A stretch of 64,000 bases of DNA, from NCBI RefSeq assembly GCF_014050525.1, contig NZ_JACGAG010000002.1:186001-250000 (forward strand), written 5' to 3'. Source of the DNA: Clostridium sp. cel8 (GTDB taxonomy: Bacteria > Bacillota > Clostridia > Clostridiales > Clostridiaceae). This document shows, piece by piece, positions 56,223-64,000 of this stretch. Within the stretch, counting starts at the first letter, position 1, and every line of letters begins with the position of its first letter. Under the pieces are notes generated by a model that worked only from the letters and a program-made list of their open reading frames with translations, made no database searches and had not been told where the DNA came from. The position numbers and the translations under genes were made by a program.

Positions 56223-57015
56223 AATATATCTTCCCTTCCTGTTTTGAAGTACAATAAATTTGGGTAAAAGGCTCAAGTGCAAGAATTAAATTTTCATTCA
56301 TAATTTTATAATTCTCAGCTAATTTTCTCAATTCATGTTGCATAGTTACAGATAATTTAAAATTATTTACTATTTCATTTATATAATCCATATCCTTTTC
56401 TTCCAAAATATCTTTTGGTTTAGAAGTTTTATCTCTTATAGAAACAATCCAATTACTTATTTTATCTATATTAATCTTAATTAAATGACTAACATCATAT
56501 CTTGTAACTTTTTCATTATTTAAGTAATCAGAAACAACTTTTATACAAAATATTCTATGTGGTGGCATAAATATTGATACAGATTGAAAAAAAGCTGCTC
56601 CTTCCATATCCACAAAGCTTCCTTTAATATTACATTTATCTTTAACTGGTGCATCAAAGCTTTCAAGACATCCTTCCTCAAAAGGATGACTATAAAGCAA
56701 ATCAGGGTAAAATTCTCTGCCAGTCCCATTATCTATTATTTTATTCATCAATATAGCACTTCCTATGTCTACACTTCTATCTACACTTCCACAAATGCCT
56801 ATATTTATAAAAGTATCGTATTTATTAGCATCAAACTTGCTAATTAAATATGTACAGGCACATGCTGTATTTATAGCTCCAGTTCCAGTAATTATAAGCA
56901 CAATATCTTCATTTTTAAATACTTGAAATTTATTTATAGTGTTATCTTTTTTCAAAGAGAATCTATCTATAAAGCTTTTTGCTTCATAATATAGCGCTGT
57001 TGATAAAAAAATCAT
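56188..57015 (-). CDS. Nucleoside phosphorylase/5'-methylthioadenosine nucleosidase-like protein
   Basis: A 275-residue protein whose N-terminal 190 residues have the purine nucleosidase fold: MIFLSTALYYEAKSFID, VLIITGTGAINTACACT, INIGICGSVDRSVDIGSA and FVDMEGAAFFQ, where the glutamate is the catalytic region of MTA/SAH nucleosidase-like enzymes. A C-terminal extension of about 75 residues, rich in charged residues, has no known domain. Overlap with splB by 34 nt suggests coupled translation. A role in removing 5'-deoxyadenosine or MTA made by the radical-SAM reaction is inferred from the pairing. Confidence 0.78.
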   Translation of the reverse strand: MIFLSTALYYEAKSFIDRFSLKKDNTINKFQVFKNEDIVLIITGTGAINTACACTYLISKFDANKYDTFINIGICGSVDRSVDIGSAILMNKIIDNGTGREFYPDLLYSHPFEEGCLESFDAPVKDKCNIKGSFVDMEGAAFFQSVSIFMPPHRIFCIKVVSDYLNNEKVTRYDVSHLIKINIDKISNWIVSIRDKTSKPKDILEEKDMDYINEIVNNFKLSVTMQHELRKLAENYKIMNENLILALEPFTQIYCTSKQEGKIYFEQLKRQLETV

Positions 57016-57366
57016 CTTATTTTGTCCCTCCTACTAATTGCAATAATTCTATTATACACTAAATAAAAATACTTTTTCTATAAATTTAAAACCATACTAA
57101 GGGCTTATCACATTAGCATAAAAAAATTTGCTAACACAACAGCGTTTTCAGTTCTCCACATTCAGCAACTAATACTTCTCCAATTTCATAAAGAAAATTT
57201 ATCATTTCAACCATAATTTTTTCTGAGCAAGGAGCAAAATGAAAACTTCGAAATCTTATAAACTTAAAATGATATGGCACTGGTAAACCTTCTAATTTGA
57301 CGAGTCATAGCATGATTCTATAAATCTTTCACTCTTTCGAGTTGGAGATTTACTTTTATGCAAAAA
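57016..57366. other. Degenerate segment bounded by repeat copies
   Basis: About 350 nt with no intact gene. The plus strand carries a mutated copy of the family hairpin at 57101-57143. On the minus strand there are two short readable stretches in different frames, one containing KSPTRKSERFIESCYD and one containing GLPVPYHFKFIRF and GEVLVAECGELKTLL, each ending at a stop and lacking a start. It looks like the remains of a short mobile or protein-coding element. Confidence 0.45.
57101..57143 (+). repeat. Degenerate copy of the dispersed hairpin family
   Basis: The 25-nt core CATTAGCATAAAAAAATTTG plus CTAAC is identical to that at 12944-12968, but the outer stem is broken: GGGCTTATCA no longer pairs well with ACAACAGCG. 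Confidence 0.65.
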
Positions 57367-57398
57367 ACTGTCACACTAATTTTTAGTGCGACAGACTC
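57361..57398 (-). terminator. Terminator of the pyrimidine operon; hairpin family copy
   Basis: On the minus strand CTGTCGCACTAA pairs with TTAGTGTGACAG (one mismatch) and is followed by TTTTTTGC. It lies 2 nt after the preA stop and ends the operon. Confidence 0.82.
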
Positions 57399-57399
57399 A

Positions 57400-58656
57400 T
57401 TATTTTTTATTATAGATAAAATTATTAGCTTCATTAAAGTATTTTTTTACTTTATCCTCTTTCTCCCCATATACTATATCATTTACAGGACATATATTTA
57501 CACATAGATGACATCCAACACACTTATCCTTTAAAAGAATTGGCTTTCTATTTTTATTATCCCATTTTATTGCCTGATGTCCACCATCATAACAAGATAT
57601 ATAGCATCTTCCACAACCTACACAGTTGTAATCCTGAAATTTAGGATATATTATATAAGATCTATCAAGCTTTTCTGCAGATATAATATTCTTAATTGCA
57701 ATTCCAACCATATCATGTAATTTTTCAAATCCCATCTTCTTCATATAATTTGATAGTCCATCTTTTAAATCATTTATTATCCTATATCCATATTGCATAA
57801 CTGCTGTGGTAATTTGTATATTAGAAGCTCCCATAAGTATAAATTCTACTGCATCTTGCCATGTTTCTATTCCTCCCATCCCACTTATTGGAATATTTTT
57901 TAATTTAGGACTACTTGCCAAATCATATATAAATCTAAGTGCTATAGGCTTTATTGCCTTTCCAGAGTATCCAGAAACTGATGACCTTCCATTTACTATA
58001 GGATACGGACAAAATTTTTCAAGATCAACTCTTGTTATACTTTTTATTGTATTAATAGCCGCTATAGAATTTGCCCCTCCATGTATTGATGCTTCTGCTG
58101 GTACTACCATATCTGTAATATTAGGTGTCATTTTAGCAATTATAGGTAAACTAGTTCCTCTCCTTACAGCCTTACAATATTTTTCTACAAGTTGAGGATT
58201 TTGACCCACATCTGATCCCATACAATCCGATGCCATTTGTGGACAAGAGAAATTACATTCAATCATATCACAACCTACTTCTGTCACCATTTTTGCTAAT
58301 TCAGTCCATTCTTCTTCAGTTTGTCCCATAATTGAAGCAACAAGAACTTTTCTTGGATATCTTTCTTTCAATTTTTTCATATACTTGAGGTTTTCTTCTA
58401 AAGGATGTTCTGAAATTTGCTCTAGATTCCTAAACCCTATAAAAGGTGTATTCTCTTTTCCTATTACATCAAATCGTGGAGACACTTCATCAGATACATA
58501 AAATCCAATAGTCTTAAATACAATTCCCCCCCAACCCATTTCAAATGCTTTAGAGCACATTTCATAATTACTTCCAACTACCGAAGATGATAAAAAGAAT
58601 GGATTCTCACACTTTATACCACAGAAATCTATAGAAATATCTTCAGAATCATTCAT
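57400..58656 (-). CDS. preA: Dihydropyrimidine dehydrogenase subunit PreA
   Basis: The FMN subunit that reduces uracil and thymine. The 418-residue protein has a dihydroorotate-dehydrogenase-like barrel ([35 protein letters not shown] split as [10 protein letters not shown] and [39 protein letters not shown]) followed by two 4Fe-4S motifs, [15 protein letters not shown] and [15 protein letters not shown]. Active-site cysteine C in the [13 protein letters not shown] region is expected. It starts 3 nt after the small PreT-like gene. Electron supply is discussed with that gene. Confidence 0.94.
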   Translation of the reverse strand: MNDSEDISIDFCGIKCENPFFLSSSVVGSNYEMCSKAFEMGWGGIVFKTIGFYVSDEVSPRFDVIGKENTPFIGFRNLEQISEHPLEENLKYMKKLKERYPRKVLVASIMGQTEEEWTELAKMVTEVGCDMIECNFSCPQMASDCMGSDVGQNPQLVEKYCKAVRRGTSLPIIAKMTPNITDMVVPAEASIHGGANSIAAINTIKSITRVDLEKFCPYPIVNGRSSVSGYSGKAIKPIALRFIYDLASSPKLKNIPISGMGGIETWQDAVEFILMGASNIQITTAVMQYGYRIINDLKDGLSNYMKKMGFEKLHDMVGIAIKNIISAEKLDRSYIIYPKFQDYNCVGCGRCYISCYDGGHQAIKWDNKNRKPILLKDKCVGCHLCVNICPVNDIVYGEKEDKVKKYFNEANNFIYNKK

Positions 58657-58659
58657 ATA

Positions 58660-58977
58660 TCAAACCTCCTCTAATAACTTCCCATTACATAAAATTTCCT
58701 GAACTATTCTTAATTGTATGGGTCTGTCAATTTTACCTCTTACACAATTTCTTTGGCAGTACATCACATTATTACATGCTTCACTGCAATGCCCTTTATT
58801 TCTTAAATTTTCACTTGATTTTAAAAAAGCTCGTTTATAATTTTTAAATCTCAAAGACATTATAATAGATGCGGGATCTTTTTCTGCAGGACACATTTTA
58901 CTGCAAGGTGGATCATAACATAAAAGACACCTTGTGGATTCCTCTATTAATTTATTAAATCTCATATTATTTACCAT
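58660..58977 (-). CDS. Stand-alone N-terminal 4Fe-4S domain of PreT/dihydropyrimidine dehydrogenase
   Basis: A 105-residue protein matching only the N-terminal Fe-S domain (Fer4_20 type) of PreT and of eukaryotic dihydropyrimidine dehydrogenase. It keeps the cysteines: CLLCYDPPCSKMCPAEKDP and CSEACNNVMYCQRNCVRG. The FAD and NADPH domains that normally follow are absent; the stop codon is followed 3 nt later by preA, so the fragment is not simply truncated by a neighbour. AGGAGG lies eight bases before the ATG. It may act as an electron-transfer partner for PreA. No separate FAD-dependent subunit is encoded in the window. Confidence 0.82.
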   Translation of the reverse strand: MVNNMRFNKLIEESTRCLLCYDPPCSKMCPAEKDPASIIMSLRFKNYKRAFLKSSENLRNKGHCSEACNNVMYCQRNCVRGKIDRPIQLRIVQEILCNGKLLEEV

Positions 58978-59002
58978 ATTAGATGCCTCCTAAAAATCAA
59001 TA

Positions 59003-60367
59003 TTAATTTCGCTTTCTCTTTATAAACTTTCCCCATCCTGGTTCTCCAATAAATTTTCCATCTTTAAATACCAATTTCCCTCTCGAAAATGTCATTACAG
59101 GATATCCTTTAAGTTTAACTCCTTCCCATATTGTATAATCTACATCAGAATGCATATTATCTTTTGATATTGTAAAATCCTTTTTTGGATCATATATAAC
59201 TATATCCGCATCTCCTCCTATTACAATACTTCCTTTCTGTGGTGCACAACCATATATCTTGGCAGGATTTGAAGAACAAAGTTCAACCACTTTATTAAAT
59301 GAGATTCTACCTTTATTTGCCTCACTAAGCATATAAGGATACATATTTTCTATTCCCATACACCCATTAGGAATCTTTGTAAAATCATCTTTTCCCCAGT
59401 CTTTTTCATAAGATTGAAAAGGACAATGATCTGTAGCAATAGTAGAAATATCTCCGCTTTTTATTCCATTCCACAATGCTTTTTGACTTTCAATTCCTTT
59501 CATTGGTGGTGAACACACAAAATTTCTTCCATCTTTTCTTTTAAAAACTTCATTTGTAAAATACAAATACTGTGGACAAGTTTCTGCATATATTTCATAG
59601 CCTTCATCTCTTGCTTTTTTGACTTCTTCCATACCTTCTTTATTTGCAAGATGCACTATATAAAGTGGTGAATTTAATTCCTTAGCCCAATGTATTGCCC
59701 TTTTATCAGCTTCAGCTTCTACAAATTCTGGTCTAGAAAGATAATGATACCATGCAGATGTTTTCCCTTCATGTAAAAATTTTTCAGTTCTTATATCTAT
59801 AAGATCAGGATTTTCGGCATGAACAGCTATTATAGCACCAACCTCTTTAGACTTTTTCAATACTTTATACAGTAAACCATCATCTGCCATCAATCCCTCT
59901 TTTTTATATACCATATACACTTTGAAACTAGGTACACCATAATCTACAGCTTCTTTAAATTCATCTAAGACTTCATCTCTTAAGTCAGATATTACAACAT
60001 GAAATGCATAATCTACACAAGCTTGAGGGGCACATAACTCATCTCTTTCTTTAACTGTCTGTATAATTCCATGACCTTTTTGTTGAAGTGCAAAATCAAA
60101 TACAGTAGTAGTTCCTCCACAGGCTGCTGCTCTCGTTCCTGCTTCATAACTATCCGCAGATATAGTCCCACCAAAAGGCATTTGAAGATGTGTGTGCCCA
60201 TCTATAGCTCCAGGAAGTACATACTTTCCCTGTGCATCAATAATTTTCGCATTGTTATCAGTTAATTTTGAAGAAATAGCTGTAATTTTACCATTTTCTA
60301 TACCTATATCAGCTTTATAAGTGTCTAAAGCTGTTATTACTATTCCATTTTTTATAATTGTATCCAA
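59003..60367 (-). CDS. hydA: Dihydropyrimidinase
   Basis: A zinc amidohydrolase that opens dihydrouracil to N-carbamoyl-beta-alanine. I use the TTG ending 60367 (first residues MDTIIKNGIVITALD) with AAAGGAG eight bases upstream; it gives 454 residues. Metal and catalytic motifs are DGHTHLQMPFGG, the carbamylated lysine in SFKVYMVYK, IAVHAEN, YIVHLAN and ATDHCPFQ. A hydantoinase-type substrate range is possible, but preA and carbamoylase neighbours support pyrimidine use. It is 25 nt upstream of the PreT-like gene. Confidence 0.93.
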   Translation of the reverse strand: MDTIIKNGIVITALDTYKADIGIENGKITAISSKLTDNNAKIIDAQGKYVLPGAIDGHTHLQMPFGGTISADSYEAGTRAAACGGTTTVFDFALQQKGHGIIQTVKERDELCAPQACVDYAFHVVISDLRDEVLDEFKEAVDYGVPSFKVYMVYKKEGLMADDGLLYKVLKKSKEVGAIIAVHAENPDLIDIRTEKFLHEGKTSAWYHYLSRPEFVEAEADKRAIHWAKELNSPLYIVHLANKEGMEEVKKARDEGYEIYAETCPQYLYFTNEVFKRKDGRNFVCSPPMKGIESQKALWNGIKSGDISTIATDHCPFQSYEKDWGKDDFTKIPNGCMGIENMYPYMLSEANKGRISFNKVVELCSSNPAKIYGCAPQKGSIVIGGDADIVIYDPKKDFTISKDNMHSDVDYTIWEGVKLKGYPVMTFSRGKLVFKDGKFIGEPGWGKFIKRKRN

Positions 60368-60421
60368 GTAAAACACTCCTTTATAATCTAAATTTTTTAT
60401 TATACACAATATTCAGTATAT

Positions 60422-61909
60422 TTATTTTTCTAAGTTTTCAACTTTACTTTTATCTTCCATTGAAGATATGTTTATCAAATAATATATTACAAATGACACT
60501 CCAAAACCTACAAACCATGCATAATTAGATAATATATTCAAGCTTGGAATTATTTTTCCTATAAGTGCCGCAACTATTCCTACAGCAAGTGAAATCATTG
60601 CTTTTGGATTAAATCCTTTATTATAGGTATATACCCCATTTAATAAGTATAATTCTCTGAGATTTATATTCTTTTTTCTTATAATCCAATAGTCACATAT
60701 AATTATTGCAGCAATAGGTCCAAGTATCCCTGAATAAGTATCAAGCCATACATATACATAACCACTAGGATCTGCTAAAAGTTTCCATGGCATTATAAGT
60801 ATCCCTATAATTCCAGTTATAAGTCCTCCAGTTTTAAAACTTATATGTTTTGGAGATAAATTTGAGAAATCATTTGCTGGAGAAACTATATTTGCAGCTA
60901 TATTAACAGAAAGTGATGCAACTACTATACCAAAGAATCCAATTAAAATTGCAAATGGATTATTGAATTTTGATATTATGTCTACTGGACTCCACATACT
61001 TTTACCATATATAACCACTGTGGCAGATGTTATTATTATTCCCATTGCAGAAAATATAGTCATAGTTAATGGAAGTCCAATAGATTGTCCTATTAACTGC
61101 TCCTTTTGTCCTTTTGCATATCTTGTAAAATCTGGTATATTTAAAGATAATGTTGCCCAATACCCTACCATACTTGTAAGTGCAGCCGGAAAAACTGACA
61201 TAAAATCATTGAAAGTATTAAGTTTCCCAGTTTCACTTAATAAAGGTCCAAATCCATGTGCAGATTTCACAGCCCATATCATTAAAATAAATGTTAATAC
61301 CATTACCATTGGGGCTGCCCAATTTTCAAATTTTTTGAGTTCTTCCATGCCTCTAAATATAATAAACATTTCAAGTGACCAAAATATCATAAAAGTTATT
61401 CCCATAGGAACACTAAGTCCAGCTATCTCAAAGTTCCCCCCTATTGTATTCCATCTAGGAATAATAGCAGAAAATAATACATTTAATGCACTTCCACCTA
61501 TATAGGTATTTATCCCAAACCAACCACATGCAACAACAGCTCTGAGTAGTGCAGGTATATTTGCCCCAAGCACTCCAAAAGATACTCTTGAAAATACAGG
61601 AAAGTTAATACCATATTTAGCACCTGGATGAGCATTCAACAAAATTGGTATTAAAACTATTAAGTTACCAAGTGTAATAGTAAATAAGGCTTGTTTCCAA
61701 TTCATACCTAATGATATCAAACTCGATGCAAGCATATATGTTGGTATACAGTGTGCCATTCCAACCCATAGTGCAGTAAAATTATAAGTATTCCACGTTC
61801 TTCCGTTTATAGGTATTGGAGCATTATCACTATTATATAATTTACTTTGTAGAATATCTTCATCGATATTATCTAATTCACATATATCTTTTTGTACTGG
61901 TTCTTCCAT
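60422..61909 (-). CDS. NCS1 family nucleobase/hydantoin permease
   Basis: A sodium- or proton-coupled importer with about 12 transmembrane helices (495 residues). Motifs PINGRTWNTYNFTALWVGM, shown as GRTWNTYNFTALWVGM, GAKYGINFPVFSR and ACGWFGINTYIGG are typical of Mhp1/PucI/Fur-type carriers. In this operon uracil, or another pyrimidine, is the expected cargo, though allantoin or hydantoin cannot be excluded by sequence. AGAAGGG precedes the ATG. It lies between the carbamoylase and dihydropyrimidinase genes. Confidence 0.93.
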   Translation of the reverse strand: MEEPVQKDICELDNIDEDILQSKLYNSDNAPIPINGRTWNTYNFTALWVGMAHCIPTYMLASSLISLGMNWKQALFTITLGNLIVLIPILLNAHPGAKYGINFPVFSRVSFGVLGANIPALLRAVVACGWFGINTYIGGSALNVLFSAIIPRWNTIGGNFEIAGLSVPMGITFMIFWSLEMFIIFRGMEELKKFENWAAPMVMVLTFILMIWAVKSAHGFGPLLSETGKLNTFNDFMSVFPAALTSMVGYWATLSLNIPDFTRYAKGQKEQLIGQSIGLPLTMTIFSAMGIIITSATVVIYGKSMWSPVDIISKFNNPFAILIGFFGIVVASLSVNIAANIVSPANDFSNLSPKHISFKTGGLITGIIGILIMPWKLLADPSGYVYVWLDTYSGILGPIAAIIICDYWIIRKKNINLRELYLLNGVYTYNKGFNPKAMISLAVGIVAALIGKIIPSLNILSNYAWFVGFGVSFVIYYLINISSMEDKSKVENLEK

Positions 61910-61938
61910 AAATAATCCCTTCTTTCACTAATTTTTAT

Positions 61939-61979
61939 TAAAATCCGCAATTCAGTGTTTATGAGAATCACGGATTTTA
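61939..61979 (-). repeat. Hairpin inside the pyrimidine operon
   Basis: TAAAATCCG and CGGATTTTA pair with a further ATTC/GAAT step, between the carbamoylase stop and the permease start. No T-tract follows on the minus strand, so it is more likely an mRNA-stability or processing stem than a terminator. Confidence 0.6.
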
Positions 61980-61989
61980 TTTACTTCTA

Positions 61990-63216
61990 CTACTTTTTAT
62001 CAATAGCTAATATAGTTTGAAGAACCACATTAGCTCCTTTAAGGCAATTATCAAGCGGAGTATTTTCTATTTCACAATGGCTATGTCCTCCAATGCTTGG
62101 AACAAATATCATAGTTGTAGGAAGCATATCTGCAACAAATTGAGCATCATGTCCTGGACCACTATACATTCTCATATTGGAATATCCATAATGATTTGCA
62201 CCTTTTTCAACTAAGTCAACTAATTCTTTATTAAAGCTTATAGTTTTACGAGACCATAATTCCCTGTAACTAACTTTACACTTTGCAAGTTCCTTAGGAA
62301 TATTCTTAATAATTTCAACTACTTGCTTTATAACTTCCGGATCTTGATGTCTGGCATCTAAAGTAAATTTAACATCATCTGGTATGATAGTGTGTATATT
62401 TGGTGAACAATTAATTCTACCAGTAGTATAAACTAGTTTATCATCAAGTTTATCAAGCTCTCTATGCAAATATTGTATAGCCTCACAAGCTGCTAGAAGT
62501 GCATCTTTTCTCATTTTTTGAGGAACAGTTCCTGCATGACCTGCTTGTCCTATAAATTCAAATTCATAATTTACCATTCCAACAACACCTTCTACAACAC
62601 CAATATCTTTCTTTTCATTTTCAAGAACAGGTCCTTGCTCAACATGTAACTCCACAAATGCCATATAATCTTTAGGATTTATCCTATTATTTTCACTTCC
62701 TTTATATCCACTTGCATCTAAAGCTTCTCCAAATGTTATGCCTTCTGTGTCTTTTGACTGTAACATTTTTTCCTTATCAAATTTACCTGTAATAACACCT
62801 GATGACATCATTGCAGGATCAAAACGAGCACCTTCTTCATTGGTCCAAATCATAACTGTAATTGGGTGACGGTGTGGAATTTTTTCTGTAACTATAGTTT
62901 CAATTGCTTCCATTGCTGTCATTACACCTAAAATACCATCATAATTTCCACCTTGTACTACTGAATCGCAATGTGATCCCATTGCAATACGAGGAAGATT
63001 TTCTGATCCTTCAAATGTTGCATAAATATTTGCCATATCATCTAATTCAATTTGTGCTCCAAGTTTTTTCATTCTTTTACAGAATTCATCCCTTGCCTGA
63101 ATATCAGGTTTTGCTAAAGAAAGTCTTGTTATACCTCCTCTGCCAGTATCTCCAAATTTACTGAATGTAACAATCTTATCTTTCATTCTCTCCTTATCAC
63201 AACTTACATTTTTCAT
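61990..63216 (-). CDS. Zn-dependent N-carbamoyl amino acid hydrolase (beta-ureidopropionase type)
   Basis: Hydrolyses N-carbamoyl-beta-alanine to beta-alanine, CO2 and ammonia. The 408-residue M20-family protein has metal motifs GSHCDSVVQGGNYDG, TNEEGARFDPAMM, ELHVEQGPVLE and YSGPGHDAQFV, with dimerisation-domain motif GRINCSPNIHTIIPD. The family includes L-carbamoylases and beta-ureidopropionase; the neighbours favour the latter. AAAGGG lies eleven bases before the ATG. It follows the aminotransferase gene by 15 nt. Confidence 0.9.
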   Translation of the reverse strand: MKNVSCDKERMKDKIVTFSKFGDTGRGGITRLSLAKPDIQARDEFCKRMKKLGAQIELDDMANIYATFEGSENLPRIAMGSHCDSVVQGGNYDGILGVMTAMEAIETIVTEKIPHRHPITVMIWTNEEGARFDPAMMSSGVITGKFDKEKMLQSKDTEGITFGEALDASGYKGSENNRINPKDYMAFVELHVEQGPVLENEKKDIGVVEGVVGMVNYEFEFIGQAGHAGTVPQKMRKDALLAACEAIQYLHRELDKLDDKLVYTTGRINCSPNIHTIIPDDVKFTLDARHQDPEVIKQVVEIIKNIPKELAKCKVSYRELWSRKTISFNKELVDLVEKGANHYGYSNMRMYSGPGHDAQFVADMLPTTMIFVPSIGGHSHCEIENTPLDNCLKGANVVLQTILAIDKK

Positions 63217-63231
63217 TTTAATACACCCTTT

Positions 63232-64000
63232 CTATTTTTTTAATTTTTCTACATATTCATCAATTGAATACATTACCTCATCTAAAATATTCATAGCTTC
63301 TTCTAGTTCTTCTTTAGTTATAATAAGTGGCGGAGCTACCATAATACAACTTTCATGTGAATAAGTTGAAAATCCTTTTTTTCTTAGCATAGCTATAATT
63401 TTAGGCATCACCCCATTTGGATCTTTTCCATAAGGTACAAGTGGTTCTTTAGTTTTTCTGTCCTTAACTAGTTCTATTGCTGAAAATAATCCTATATATC
63501 TAACATCTCCTATACTAGAATGCTTTTCTTTTATTTTCTCTAAATACTGCCCTAATACAATTCCCATATTTTTAGAATTTTCTATTAAATTTTCTTCTTC
63601 ATATACTTCTAAAGTTGCACACCCTGCAGCACAGGCAAGTGGATGTGCATTATAGGTAAGTCCACACATAAGTACATTATTATCAAAATATTCTGCTATT
63701 TTTTTATCTACTAAAACACCCCCAAGAGGAACATAACCGCAAGTAATCCCCTTTGCAAATGTAATTATATCTGGTTTTACATTCCAATTATCACATGCAA
63801 ACCATTCTCCTGTTCTTCCCCATCCTGCCATAACTTCATCACATACCATAACTATTCCAAATTCATCACATAATTTTCTTATTCCCTGAAGATATCCTTT
63901 AGGTGGAATAATAACACCATTACTTCCTGTTATAGTTTCAATAACAATAGCTGCGATGCTATCTGTGCCTTCATATATTAATTGTTCTCTTAATTTCCCA
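63232..64000 (-). CDS. Class-III aminotransferase, N-terminus beyond the window
   Basis: A PLP-dependent omega-aminotransferase. The reading frame is open from 64000 down to the stop at 63232; the start lies outside. The visible 255 residues hold the PLP aspartate region VCDEVMAGWGRTGEWF, the Schiff-base lysine in TFAKGITCGYVPLGG, and HESCIMVAPPLIIT near the C-terminus. In this operon, beta-alanine to malonate semialdehyde is the expected reaction; the sequence alone would also allow GABA or other omega-amino substrates. The gene is upstream of the carbamoylase and probably heads or follows earlier operon genes. Confidence 0.9.
   Translation of the reverse strand, partial: GKLREQLIYEGTDSIAAIVIETITGSNGVIIPPKGYLQGIRKLCDEFGIVMVCDEVMAGWGRTGEWFACDNWNVKPDIITFAKGITCGYVPLGGVLVDKKIAEYFDNNVLMCGLTYNAHPLACAAGCATLEVYEEENLIENSKNMGIVLGQYLEKIKEKHSSIGDVRYIGLFSAIELVKDRKTKEPLVPYGKDPNGVMPKIIAMLRKKGFSTYSHESCIMVAPPLIITKEELEEAMNILDEVMYSIDEYVEKLKK

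Noticed and set aside
57101-57366. Possible intact transposase or small gene in the segment before the preA terminator
   Set aside because: Every frame is broken by stops and lacks a start; only fragments are readable, so it is reported as a remnant.
60963-61505. Plus-strand open frame of about 180 codons opposite the NCS1 permease
   Set aside because: It mirrors hydrophobic codons of the permease on the other strand; there is no start site and no family resemblance.
1-64000. CRISPR arrays, tRNA or rRNA genes, prophage
   Set aside because: No regularly spaced repeats, cloverleaf sequences, rRNA-like conserved blocks or phage structural genes were seen.

Overview
The window is AT-rich chromosomal DNA of a low-GC, anaerobic, spore-forming Firmicute, most likely Clostridium sensu stricto. 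The support is a complete Rnf ferredoxin:NAD+ oxidoreductase operon with an upstream rseC, spore genes (a GerW/YtfJ protein and a spore photoproduct lyase), a clostridial enoate-reductase-type flavoenzyme, AGGAGG-type ribosome binding sites, and several GTG or TTG starts. Nothing in the sequence fixes the species. I see no rRNA, tRNA, CRISPR array, prophage or intact insertion sequence. Both edges cut genes: a chemotaxis receptor on the left and a class-III aminotransferase on the right.

Layout. 1-2.6 kb: truncated chemotaxis receptor and yaaA. 2.7-3.6 kb: a NusG-domain-II protein and a Gx-transporter membrane protein, resembling the EetA/EetB pair of flavin-based electron transfer. This pair converges on the rseC-rnfCDGEAB operon (3.7-9.3 kb, minus strand). 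9.3-10.5 kb: AT-rich DNA holding a small frameshifted gene. 10.5-17.2 kb: envelope and sporulation genes (D,D-carboxypeptidase, DUF2953, GerW/YtfJ, amidase-6 protein, M15 peptidase) and a second chemotaxis receptor. 17.4-22.8 kb: argF-carA-carB. 23.1-25.1 kb: enoate-reductase-like enzyme behind tandem palindromes. 25.2-29.1 kb: potD-potA-potB-potC polyamine uptake. 29.4-33.1 kb: brnQ and an Lrp-type regulator divergent from aspA. 33.1-44.6 kb: DUF362 ferredoxin protein, recQ, TPR protein, membrane transglutaminase, recX, M16 peptidase, DEAD-box helicase, a PEPCK-fold protein, greA. 44.7-49.3 kb: YitT protein, two coiled-coil orphans, a glutaredoxin-like protein, and an ABC importer of unknown substrate. 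49.8-53.1 kb: a three-gene glycan operon. 53.2-57.0 kb: glycerol dehydrogenase, an SDR, splB and an overlapping nucleosidase. 57.0-57.4 kb: a degenerate repeat-bounded segment. 57.4-64.0 kb: reductive pyrimidine catabolism.

How genes work together. Rnf couples ferredoxin oxidation to NAD+ reduction and ion export. The pyrimidine operon encodes uptake (NCS1 permease), ring reduction (PreA plus a stand-alone N-terminal 4Fe-4S domain), ring opening (dihydropyrimidinase), decarbamoylation and transamination, which together would turn uracil into beta-alanine and malonate semialdehyde. argF-carAB supplies carbamoyl phosphate and citrulline, while BrnQ, Lrp and AspA handle amino acids.

No clearly new multi-gene system stands out. 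The most unusual items are the lone PreT N-terminal domain, the PEPCK-fold protein, the overlapping splB/nucleosidase pair, the eetAB-like pair beside rnf, the glycan operon, a frameshifted orphan gene, a recurring hairpin family at gene ends, and two well-formed palindromic operator candidates.
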